NCBI GenBank assembly: GCA_903868205.1
Contig: CAIPUJ010000019.1
Location: forward strand, 1 to 6,129
DNA from: an uncultured bacterium
Lineage (GTDB): Bacteria; Patescibacteriota; Minisyncoccia; Phycocordibacterales; GWA1-40-21
Direction of reading: 5' to 3'
Length of the DNA: 6,129 bases
Shown: piece after piece, positions 1 through 5,144 of the stretch
Layout of the letters: the number at the start of each line of letters is the position of its first letter
Position numbering within the stretch: position 1 is the first letter of the stretch
Made by a program: the position numbers and the translations under genes
Notes under the pieces: model-generated
The model's input: the letters and a program-made list of their open reading frames with translations, nothing else
What the model was told of the DNA's origin: nothing
Databases searched by the model: none

Positions 1-378
1 ACAATAGATACAGATCTTACAGCATTAAAAATTGCTACTGGTACTGAGATCTTTGGAATACAAGGAACATATACAGGACCCACTTTGGAATGGTCTAGTG
101 ACCAAGGTTCAAAAACATGGAGTGCGGCTGGTACTGCTTGTTCGGATTTAGGAACTGGCTGGAGACTACCCAATATTGCTGAGCTTATGATAGCTTTATC
201 AAATTCTTTTTTGACTGGCGGTTCGACACTTCCTGGCGGTTTTGCAGAGTACGCGTACTATTGGTCTAGTACTGAGGACGGTAGCGACTATGCGTGGAGC
301 GGCTACGGCGGGAGTGGCAACGTCTATAACTACAACGACAATAAGGACAATGAGTACTCTGTCCGTTGTGTCCGCTAG
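1..378 (+). CDS. DGR target (variable) protein, C-terminal part, 5' end outside window
   Basis: The frame is open from base 1 to the TAG at 376-378 (125 residues seen), so the gene starts upstream. An internal TTG at 85 is not the true start. Residues 5-26 (DLTALKIATG, EIFGIQGTYTG) resemble the 'NIksGvtIFGvtGTy' linker units of bacterial surface proteins. Residues 38-125 look like a DUF1566/Lcl-C or FISUMP-type domain with a C-type-lectin-like fold: TWSAAGTAC, GWRLPNIAEL (53-62), YWSSTE (87-92) and a closing SVRCVR. C47 and C123 could form a disulfide. The last 47 residues are the variable repeat, in which 16 codons differ from the template. From DGR biology this is the diversified ligand-binding protein; surface exposure is inferred and its ligand is unknown. 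The N-terminus and any signal peptide cannot be seen. Confidence 0.9.
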   Translation, partial: TIDTDLTALKIATGTEIFGIQGTYTGPTLEWSSDQGSKTWSAAGTACSDLGTGWRLPNIAELMIALSNSFLTGGSTLPGGFAEYAYYWSSTEDGSDYAWSGYGGSGNVYNYNDNKDNEYSVRCVR

Positions 379-386
379 CATTTCTT
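235..386 (+). repeat. DGR variable repeat (VR)
   Basis: This 152-base stretch aligns without gaps to 942-1093 at an offset of 707. There are 18 differences up to base 380, at 236, 250, 253, 256, 277, 281, 289, 299, 304, 307, 308, 311, 312, 314, 322, 325, 331 and 355. Each lies opposite an adenine of the template; no template C, G or T is changed within the coding part. The bases on the VR side are G (11) or T (7). One further difference, T381 against template C1088, lies after the stop codon. The invariant framework includes the YWSSTE and SVRCVR codons. VR reaches the 3' end of the gene, as is usual for DGR targets. Confidence 0.97.
358..386 (+). promoter_or_regulatory. Probable initiation-of-mutagenic-homing (IMH) region at the 3' end of VR
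   Basis: The 3' end of VR is a relatively GC-rich stretch rich in GTCCG (two copies, 361-365 and 370-374). It has no adenine-derived change from 356 to 380 and runs past the stop codon at 376-378. In characterised DGRs such as that of Bordetella phage BPP-1, this part of VR marks the cDNA integration site and differs slightly from the matching template segment. Here the only non-adenine difference between the copies, C1088 in TR against T381 in VR, falls inside it. The position and that difference are seen; the IMH role is inferred from the family. Confidence 0.6.
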
Positions 387-414
387 GACCCCTTTATTAA
401 TTTAATTATTTATT

Positions 415-446
415 CCCCCTTTTTATTTTCTGAAATAAAAAGGAGG
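415..446. repeat. Inverted repeat (11-bp stem) between VR and avd
   Basis: CCTTTTTATTT (418-428) pairs perfectly with AAATAAAAAGG (433-443) around a 4-base loop TCTG. With one C/A mismatch the stem extends to 415-446. It lies 28 bases past the end of VR homology. Three roles are possible. It could be the DNA hairpin or cruciform that some DGRs need just downstream of VR, an RNA hairpin ending the target transcript (no U-tract follows, so not a typical intrinsic terminator), or a structure that buries the AGGAGG at 441-446 upstream of avd. The stem is seen; its role is open. Confidence 0.6.
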
Positions 447-464
447 TAGACCACATAGCAACAA

Positions 465-887
465 ATGGCAAAAAGCGACAATTTACCGATATACAATAGT
501 GCTTTTTCTCTTTTAAAAAATTTGCATGAGAGGGTTCCGAAGTTTAGTAAATTATATAAATATGGTTTGGGGGAAAAGGTTCTAGTATGTGGAATGGATA
601 TAGTTTTGTTAATCGTAGAAGCAAACAATCAAAAAAGTAACTACACAAGAATTTCTTCAATAGAGAAGATAATAAAAAAGACAGATGAACTGATGCTTTA
701 TATTAGATTGGCAGAAGAATTAAAACAATTTAATTCTGCGAAAGCATATCCTTTTTTGGTAGATAAAATATGTGAGATTTCAAGGCAAAGTGCGGGATGG
801 AAGAATACATACCTTCCCCAGAATTATAGGCAAGCTATGCCTGTAAGCGTGGGAAAAGAAATGCCACCCCTTACTCCTCAAGTATAA
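465..887 (+). CDS. avd: DGR accessory variability determinant, Avd-like four-helix protein
   Basis: The product is a 140-residue, helix-rich, basic protein placed between VR and TR, the normal place for avd. Family-like traits are the opening LPIYNSAFSLLKNLHERVPKF, the KYGLGEKVL segment (32-40), IVLLIVEAN (46-54) and the late RQSAGWKN (107-114). Together these match the Avd / S23-like four-helix-bundle family. Avd assembles as a basic pentamer that binds the RT and the template RNA and is required for mutagenic homing. The start is ATG 465, since an in-frame TAG at 456-458 excludes anything further up. The only strong Shine-Dalgarno match, AGGAGGT at 441-447, lies 17 bases upstream, too far for normal use and partly inside the hairpin stem. 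The tail after residue 120 looks unstructured. Confidence 0.88.
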   Translation: MAKSDNLPIYNSAFSLLKNLHERVPKFSKLYKYGLGEKVLVCGMDIVLLIVEANNQKSNYTRISSIEKIIKKTDELMLYIRLAEELKQFNSAKAYPFLVDKICEISRQSAGWKNTYLPQNYRQAMPVSVGKEMPPLTPQV

Positions 888-941
888 AATTATTTGGGGG
901 ATAAAAAGATATCATATCCAAGTTGAGGGGAATTTAAAAAG

Positions 942-1093
942 GACGGTTTTGCAGAGAACACGAACTATTGGTCTAGTACTGAGAACGATAGCGACAATGC
1001 GTGGAACGGCAACAACGAAAATGGCAACATCAATAACAACAACGACAATAAGGACAATGAGAACTCTGTCCGTTGTGTCCGCTAGCACTTCTT
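942..1093 (+). repeat. DGR template repeat (TR), non-coding RNA template
   Basis: This is the master copy of VR, between avd and the RT gene. Read in the VR frame it has 16 Asn codons (AAC/AAT), including three in a row at 1035-1043, and ends in the same TAG. AAY codons are the classic DGR template choice, because changes at their two adenines reach many amino acids and never give a stop. About 53 of the first 146 bases are adenine; 18 of these differ in VR. No start codon or coding sequence joins it upstream (in-frame TGA at 924-926), so it is a template and not a gene remnant. The 3' end from 1065 to 1093 is the IMH* counterpart. The flanking gene-free bases 888-941 and 1094-1126 show no further recognisable element. 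Confidence 0.96.
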
Positions 1094-1126
1094 ATTCTAT
1101 CTCGCACTTTGTTTTGAATATTCATT

Positions 1127-2251
1127 ATGACAATCTTCACTTTTGAAAAATTATACAAAGCATATAAGGATTGTATAAAGACAAAAAAGAACACAACAAA
1201 TGCATTGAAATTCGAAATGAATCGTGAGAAGAATCTTTCTAAACTACTTTACGATTTAAAAATAGGTAAATACGAAATATCTAGACATATTTGTTTTGTA
1301 ATAAAAGAGCCTTCTCCCAGAGAAATATTTGCAGGAGACTTTCGGGACAGGATAGTACACCACTTGCTTTGTAATGAAATACAGGCACTTTTTGAACACG
1401 GCTTTATAGAAAGCTCGTATGCAAATAGGAAAGGAAAAGGAACGCACAAAGCGGTAAAAGAATTGAAATTTCACTTGGTAAGGGGTGGAAAAGATAGGCA
1501 GAAGCTGTATTTTCTGAAAATGGATATTAAAGGTTTTTTCAGAAACATAAACAAAGATATTTTGTGGAGTATTGTAGAAAAGAAAATACAAGAAAGCGAG
1601 GGAGATACTAATTGGAAAAAGGAAGTATTGTGGCTTGCGAGGAAGATAATATTTCATGACCCAACATCAAATTATATATTTAAGGGGAAGAGAGAAACGA
1701 GGAATTTTATATCAAAAGAGAAGTCTTTGCTTTTTGGAAGTAAAAACACTGGATTACCAATTGGGAATCTCACAAGCCAATTTTTTGCAAATATTTATTT
1801 GAATGAATTAGACCATTTTGTGAAAGATGTATTGGGATATGATAGGTATATACGGTATGTAGATGATTTTATAATACTAAGTGAGAATAAAGAAAAGCTG
1901 AAAGAAGCGGTGGACGAAGTCCACCGCTTCTTAGAATCTAATTTGAAATTATCTTTGTGTAAAAGCAAGACAACACTACAGCCTACAGAAAGGGGGATTG
2001 ATTTCTTGGGGTATTTTATAAAACCGAGCTATACACTAATAAGAAGAAAGGTGGTGGGGAGATTTAAGAAGAATATATCTGTTTATCAAAGAAATAATAG
2101 AGAACAGGAATCTTTTTGTGCTTGTGTGAATTCGTATTTCGGACATTTTATACATGCGAATAGTTTTGGGTTGAGGAAGAAATTTGGCGGAATAATAAAA
2201 GACAAAGTATTTTGTTTGGATAAAGATTATAGAAAAATAAAGGTGATATAA
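1127..2251 (+). CDS. DGR-type reverse transcriptase
   Basis: This 374-residue protein makes mutagenic cDNA from TR RNA. RT blocks are in order: an N-terminal FEKLYKAYKDC region; PSPREIFAGDFRDRIVHHLL (62-81); ESSYANRKGKGTHKAV (95-110); the first catalytic Asp in YFLKMDIKGFF (D133); GLPIGNLTSQ (209-218); YVDD with D246 and D247 (244-247); LSLCKSKT and DFLGYFI (292-298). The 'IGNLTSQ' block has the SQ ending typical of DGR RTs, unlike the QGxxxSP of group II intron RTs. No maturase or endonuclease domain is present. The C-terminal thumb segment CACVNSYFGHFIHANSFGLR fits the family. All catalytic aspartates are present, so it should be active. ATG 1127 has no Shine-Dalgarno and lies 33 bases after TR. 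It ends 9 bases before tatD. Confidence 0.96.
   Translation: MTIFTFEKLYKAYKDCIKTKKNTTNALKFEMNREKNLSKLLYDLKIGKYEISRHICFVIKEPSPREIFAGDFRDRIVHHLLCNEIQALFEHGFIESSYANRKGKGTHKAVKELKFHLVRGGKDRQKLYFLKMDIKGFFRNINKDILWSIVEKKIQESEGDTNWKKEVLWLARKIIFHDPTSNYIFKGKRETRNFISKEKSLLFGSKNTGLPIGNLTSQFFANIYLNELDHFVKDVLGYDRYIRYVDDFIILSENKEKLKEAVDEVHRFLESNLKLSLCKSKTTLQPTERGIDFLGYFIKPSYTLIRRKVVGRFKKNISVYQRNNREQESFCACVNSYFGHFIHANSFGLRKKFGGIIKDKVFCLDKDYRKIKVI
1902..1932. repeat. Perfect 14-bp hairpin inside the RT gene
   Basis: AAGAAGCGGTGGAC (1902-1915) and GTCCACCGCTTCTT (1919-1932) are exact reverse complements around a GAA loop. The stem is far more GC-rich than its surroundings. It encodes KEAVDEVHRFL (260-269 region) directly after the YVDD block, where the protein sequence still looks native, so it is not an obvious insertion. 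A C-GAA-G triloop also closes the hairpin at 5969-5989. It could attenuate or stabilise the RT message, bind a protein, or be a mobile palindrome fitted into the frame. Confidence 0.8.
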
Positions 2252-2252
2252 T
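2244..2252 (+). promoter_or_regulatory. Candidate extended -10 promoter for tatD
   Basis: TGATATAAT is a full extended -10 (TG-n-TATAAT), overlapping the RT stop codon and ending 8 bases before the tatD ATG. No -35 at normal spacing is evident. Transcription from it would start about at the ATG, giving a leaderless or nearly leaderless message. Read-through from the RT gene is also possible. The same nine bases recur at 4998-5006. Confidence 0.45.
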
Positions 2253-2260
2253 ATAAAAGT

Positions 2261-3178
2261 ATGGAAATTAAATATATAGATATTCACTCCCATCTCGGTT
2301 TTGAAGACTATGGTAATGACGTAGGAGAAGTAATAAAAAGAATGCATGAGAATGGTGTAGCTACTATTACTATTGGTACTGGCTTAGAAAGTTCTAAGGA
2401 AGCTGTAAGAACTGCAGAAGAAAATGAAAATATTTGGGCATGTATTGGAAATCATCCAGATGAAAATTCTAATGAATCTTTTAATGAAGAAGAATATGAG
2501 AAACTTGTAAAAAGTTCCAAGGTTGTAGCCATAGGGGAATGTGGTTTGGATTACTCAAAATTTTCTGGAGGCGTCAACGGAGGTCTCTCCTTGAGGAGGA
2601 GTGAAGCGACGGGAAAAGGTGAGTCCTCGGTTGACTCTATTGAATTAATTAAAAATAAGCAAAAAGTAGAATTTATAAAACAAATAGAGTTTGCTATTAA
2701 GCATAATAAACCTCTAATGCTTCATATAAGAGACTCTGGTAAGGGTTCTAAAAGTTTTCTCGGAGGTGGAACCTTGAATCTTCAAAAAGGTTCCTCCTCG
2801 GAAAAACTTTCTTCTGCTTATGATGACGCATATGAAATCCTTAAGAAATATGAAGGGAAGGTGAGAGGTAATTTACATTTCTTTACTTCAAATATTACAA
2901 ATGCAAAAAGATTCATCGATCTTGGTTTTACTACTTCTTTTCCAGGGCTTATTACCTACATGAGAGATTTTGATAAAATAATTAAAAATATTCCGCTTGA
3001 TAAGATCCATGCCGAGACGGACTCTCCATATGTTGCACCAGTGCCCCATAGAGGAGAGAGGAATGAACCCACATATGTAATAGAAATGTATAAGAAAATA
3101 GCTGAAATTCGTGGGGAAGATACTGAGGGTGTTAGATTACAATTGATAGAAAACGCAAAAAATTTATTTAACTTATAA
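2261..3178 (+). CDS. tatD: TatD-family metal-dependent hydrolase (putative DNase) with two in-frame insertions
   Basis: The fold is a TIM-barrel amidohydrolase-type nuclease, cytoplasmic. TatD proteins are linked to 3'-5' DNA exonuclease and tRNA/DNA repair activity. All expected metal and active-site residues are visible: H9 and H11 in DIHSH, E93 in IGECGLDY, H155 in LMLHIRDS, H206 in LHFFTS and D254 in ETDSPY. At 305 residues it exceeds the usual 255-265. The excess is two Gly/Ser-rich stretches, about 102-127 after GLDY and about 160-185 after HIRDS, where relatives have short loops. Each is encoded by an imperfect DNA palindrome (2573-2635 and 2751-2810), and the frame stays open through both. 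ATG 2261 matches the family start. There is no close Shine-Dalgarno; AAGGTG lies 15 bases upstream. Whether the insertions affect activity is unknown. Confidence 0.92.
   Translation: MEIKYIDIHSHLGFEDYGNDVGEVIKRMHENGVATITIGTGLESSKEAVRTAEENENIWACIGNHPDENSNESFNEEEYEKLVKSSKVVAIGECGLDYSKFSGGVNGGLSLRRSEATGKGESSVDSIELIKNKQKVEFIKQIEFAIKHNKPLMLHIRDSGKGSKSFLGGGTLNLQKGSSSEKLSSAYDDAYEILKKYEGKVRGNLHFFTSNITNAKRFIDLGFTTSFPGLITYMRDFDKIIKNIPLDKIHAETDSPYVAPVPHRGERNEPTYVIEMYKKIAEIRGEDTEGVRLQLIENAKNLFNL
2573..2635. repeat. Palindromic element 1 inserted in frame in tatD
   Basis: Arms 2573-2592 and 2616-2635 pair at 17 of 20 positions. The mismatches are G2579/G2629, T2584/T2624 and T2588/T2620, and the central loop is 23 bases. 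The span is 63 bases, exactly 21 codons (residues 105-125, beginning VNGGLSLRRSE). It falls in a loop where TatD proteins normally have no such sequence. The arms share the core CGGAGGT-N3-TCCTT ... AAGGT-N3-TCCTCGG with element 2 at 2751-2810; N3 is CTC pairing with GAG. Confidence 0.8.
2751..2810. repeat. Palindromic element 2 inserted in frame in tatD
   Basis: Arms 2751-2775 and 2787-2810 form about 21 pairs. The mismatches are T2767/T2795, G2762/G2800 and C2759/A2803, T2755 is bulged, and the loop is 11 bases. The core is CGGAGGT-GGA-ACCTT ... AAGGT-TCC-TCCTCGG, the same as element 1 with a different but still complementary N3. The span is 60 bases (20 codons' worth) and encodes roughly SKSFLGGGTLNLQKGSSSEK, in the loop after the HIRDS active-site strand. 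Confidence 0.8.
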
Positions 3179-3183
3179 TTTAA

Positions 3184-3205
3184 GAAGTTCGCCATGGCGG
3201 ACTTC
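3184..3205. repeat. Hairpin after tatD, possible weak terminator
   Basis: GAAGTTCGCC (3184-3193) pairs with GGCGGACTTC (3196-3205) with one T/G wobble and a very tight loop. It starts 5 bases after the tatD stop. No T-run follows on either strand, so intrinsic termination is doubtful. It may be an end-of-message stabiliser. A second small palindrome, TAAGCA-TT-TGCTTA, follows at 3213-3226. Confidence 0.5.
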
Positions 3206-3257
3206 GGAACTCTAAGCATTTGCTTATTATATTTACGTTCTTTTGCATTTCTCTCTT

Positions 3258-3281
3258 CATTAAGCTATTATTTGCTTAATG
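3258..3281. promoter_or_regulatory. Inverted repeat enclosing the methyltransferase start codon
   Basis: CATTAAGC (3258-3265) and GCTTAATG (3274-3281) are exact reverse complements around TATTATTT. The ATG at 3279-3281 ends the right arm. As RNA this would bury the start codon. As DNA the loop holds TATTAT (3266-3271), a -10-like hexamer 7 bases before the ATG, which would fit a leaderless start within a dyad operator. The dyad is seen; both roles are inferred. Confidence 0.45.
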
Positions 3282-4151
3282 GAAACTAAAACCTTAATAA
3301 CAAAACCAAGTGAAGACTACGAACTCTTAGATTCTGGAAATGAAGAGAAGCTTGAGAGATATGGTAAATATATTTTAAGAAGGCCAGACCCACAAGCTTT
3401 GTGGAAGAAGCTTTTACCAGAAAGTGATTGGAAAAATGCCAATGCGTATTTCTTTCGTGATAGTGATAGACAGGGTTGGAAGAAAAATTCAGAAATGCCA
3501 GATGAATGGCAGATTTCTTTTGGTGATTTGAAATTCAATATTAAACCAACCGCTTTCAAACATACCGGTGTATTTCCAGAGCAAGAACCAAATTGGAATT
3601 GGATAAAAGAAAAAGTTAAAAATGCAAATAGACCTGTAAAGATTTTAAATCTTTTTGGATATACTGGTGGTGCTACTATTGCTGGTCTTTCTGCTGGGGC
3701 GGAAGTGACACACATAGATAGTTCAAAAACATCTTTAGCTTGGGCAAAAGAAAATGCAGAGACTTCAGGATTGAAAGATAAGCCAGCAAGGTGGCTACTT
3801 GATGATGCTAGAAAATTTGTGATGAGAGAAATAAAGAGGGATGTAAAATATGATGGAATAATAATGGATCCACCTTCTTTTGGTAGAGGAGGGAAGAATG
3901 AGCTTTGGAAAATAGAAGAAGATTTTCTTGATCTTTTAGATTCTTGTGCAAAAATACTTTCAGATAAACCGATTTTCTTTTTGGTAAATGGCTATGCTGC
4001 AGGATATTCTGCTCATGCTTATAAAAACGCGCTTGCTCCGGTAGTAGAAAAATATGGTGGTGAAATAGAAATAGGGGAGCTTACTATTGAAGAATCAAAA
4101 TCTGGAAGACTTCTACCTTGTGGTATTTTTGCTCGTTGGTCTTCTAAATAA
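3279..4151 (+). CDS. Class I SAM-dependent methyltransferase, RlmI-like (COG1092)
   Basis: This 290-residue protein has the Rossmann methyltransferase core. The SAM-binding motif I is ILNLFGYTGGAT (122-133), the acidic end of strand 2 is D147 in THID, D175-D176 follow strand 3, and DPPSFGRG (197-204) is motif IV. The preceding FKHTGVFPEQ (93-102) and the late GRLLPCGIFARW (276-287) are typical of the COG1092 / PF10672 branch, related to the 23S rRNA cytosine-C5 methyltransferase RlmI. The N-terminal PUA domain of RlmI (about 396 residues) is absent, so the target RNA cannot be assigned; rRNA is the likeliest. The start is ATG 3279, with no Shine-Dalgarno and an inverted repeat over it. It is followed after 11 bases by folD, which suggests joint transcription. 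Confidence 0.88.
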   Translation: METKTLITKPSEDYELLDSGNEEKLERYGKYILRRPDPQALWKKLLPESDWKNANAYFFRDSDRQGWKKNSEMPDEWQISFGDLKFNIKPTAFKHTGVFPEQEPNWNWIKEKVKNANRPVKILNLFGYTGGATIAGLSAGAEVTHIDSSKTSLAWAKENAETSGLKDKPARWLLDDARKFVMREIKRDVKYDGIIMDPPSFGRGGKNELWKIEEDFLDLLDSCAKILSDKPIFFLVNGYAAGYSAHAYKNALAPVVEKYGGEIEIGELTIEESKSGRLLPCGIFARWSSK

Positions 4152-4162
4152 TTTTAATTGAT

Positions 4163-4996
4163 ATGATATTAGACGGTAAAAAAGTCCGTGATTTTTTGGC
4201 GGAAAACATAAAAAAAGAATTAAACAAGATTGGTCAAAAACCCAAGCTTGTTATTCTTCAAATCGGAAATGACGATAGATCTTCCGCATATGTAAAACAA
4301 AAAAAGATTTTTGGAGAAAAACTAGGGTTTGAAGTTGAGTATGTGCAGTTTGATAAAAAAGTTTTGGAGAAGGAATTAATTTCCAGAATTAATAAATATA
4401 ATGAGGATAAAAATACAAACGGAATAATTATTCAACTTCCTCTTCCTAAAAATCTAGATACTTTAAAAATTATTGAATCAGTTTCTCCAGAAAAAGACGT
4501 TGATGGATTAAATTCAAAGAATTTGAGATTGGTACTTGAGGGTAGAAGCGGGGGTTTTATCCCAGCGACCACAAAAGGTATTTTTTCTCTATTAGATTTT
4601 TATAAAATAAATATAGAAGGCAAAAAAGTTGTTGTGATTGGGAGATCTTTACTTGTGGGTAGGCCTACGGCTTTAATGTTTTTAAATAGAAACGCTACGG
4701 TGACTGTTTGCCATACAAAAACAAATAATTTAAAACAAGAAATTTTGAAAGCTGACATAGTTGTTTCTGCGGTTGGGCATCCAAAGCTAATTAAAAAGAG
4801 TTTTGTTAGAAGGGGGCAGATAATAATAGACGTTGGTATTACAAAAGTTGGAGATATCCTAGTTGGTGATGTGGATTATAAGGCTGTAAATAAGCTTGTA
4901 AGGGCCATAACTCCTGTTCCTGGGGGTATTGGACCAATGACGGTTATTTCTCTCTTCGAGAATCTCTTGTTGGCATATAGAAGACAGAATTCTTAG
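4163..4996 (+). CDS. folD: Bifunctional methylenetetrahydrofolate dehydrogenase / methenyltetrahydrofolate cyclohydrolase FolD
   Basis: FolD interconverts 5,10-methylene-, 5,10-methenyl- and 10-formyl-tetrahydrofolate with NADP, supplying one-carbon units for purines and formyl-Met-tRNA; cytoplasmic. Family signatures run the full length: SAYVKQKK with the catalytic Tyr/Lys pair Y43 and K47, GIIIQLPLP (87-95), KDVDG (111-115), VVVIGRSLLVGRPTA (156-170) for the nucleotide, ATVTVCHTKT, DIVVSAVG and ITPVPGGIGPMTV (249-261). The length of 277 residues is slightly short of the usual 280-300. The common CTP of the 'PCTP.G' loop reads PATTKG (134-139). The start ATG 4163 lies 11 bases after the methyltransferase stop and has no Shine-Dalgarno. 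Confidence 0.97.
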   Translation: MILDGKKVRDFLAENIKKELNKIGQKPKLVILQIGNDDRSSAYVKQKKIFGEKLGFEVEYVQFDKKVLEKELISRINKYNEDKNTNGIIIQLPLPKNLDTLKIIESVSPEKDVDGLNSKNLRLVLEGRSGGFIPATTKGIFSLLDFYKINIEGKKVVVIGRSLLVGRPTALMFLNRNATVTVCHTKTNNLKQEILKADIVVSAVGHPKLIKKSFVRRGQIIIDVGITKVGDILVGDVDYKAVNKLVRAITPVPGGIGPMTVISLFENLLLAYRRQNS

Positions 4997-4997
4997 T

Positions 4998-5006
4998 GTG
5001 ATATAA
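4998..5006 (+). promoter_or_regulatory. Candidate extended -10 promoter upstream of the SIMPL gene
   Basis: TGATATAAT directly after the folD stop is the same nine-base extended -10 as at 2244-2252. It lacks a clear -35. It would give a leader of about 130 bases for the gene at 5145. Two rivals lie nearer the gene: TTGTCC (5039-5044) with TATTAA (5063-5068) at 18-base spacing, and TTATCA (5096-5101) with TATAAG (5120-5125) at 18-base spacing. The 148-base gap is AT-rich and holds nothing else I can name. Confidence 0.45.
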
Positions 5007-5144
5007 TAGTAAGGTTAGCGATAATTATATAAAAATACTTGTCCTGTTAAAAATTCACGCACTATTAAATTAAAATTAACAGACATTTAACAAAATTATC
5101 AAAAATAAGTCGAATAGATTATAAGTATTTAATTTTTAATTAGG

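Noticed and set aside
328..343. AAC/GAC-rich stretch in VR as a tandem repeat
   Set aside because: It is explained by the Asn-codon-rich template and is not an independent repeat.
85..378. A short separate gene starting at TTG 85
   Set aside because: The same frame is open back to base 1 and the upstream residues fit a surface-protein linker, so 85 is internal to a longer gene cut by the window edge.
942..1086. TR as a pseudogene copy of the target gene end
   Set aside because: It has no upstream coding homology, and the differences are exclusively at adenines with AAY-rich codons, which is the signature of a DGR template and not of decay.
949..1146. 65-residue open frame over the template repeat
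   Set aside because: It is out of register with the VR-like frame and has an Arg/Thr-rich low-complexity product created by the AAC/ACA repeats of TR; not a gene.
1256..1657. Minus-strand open frames inside the RT gene and others (199-381, 410-628, 2036-2347, 2956-3219, 3317-3715)
   Set aside because: They lie opposite well-supported genes and have no recognisable domains.
1127..2251. RT as a group II intron or retron enzyme
   Set aside because: It has the IGNLTSQ form of the block before YVDD, no maturase or endonuclease domain, no intron RNA, no msr/msd, and a TR/VR pair next to it.
3184..3205. Strong intrinsic terminator after tatD
   Set aside because: The stem is real but no T-run follows on either strand, so it was kept only as a hairpin of uncertain role.
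4159..4167. TGATATGAT at the folD start as a promoter
   Set aside because: It overlaps the ATG itself, so a transcript from it would lack the start codon; chance match.
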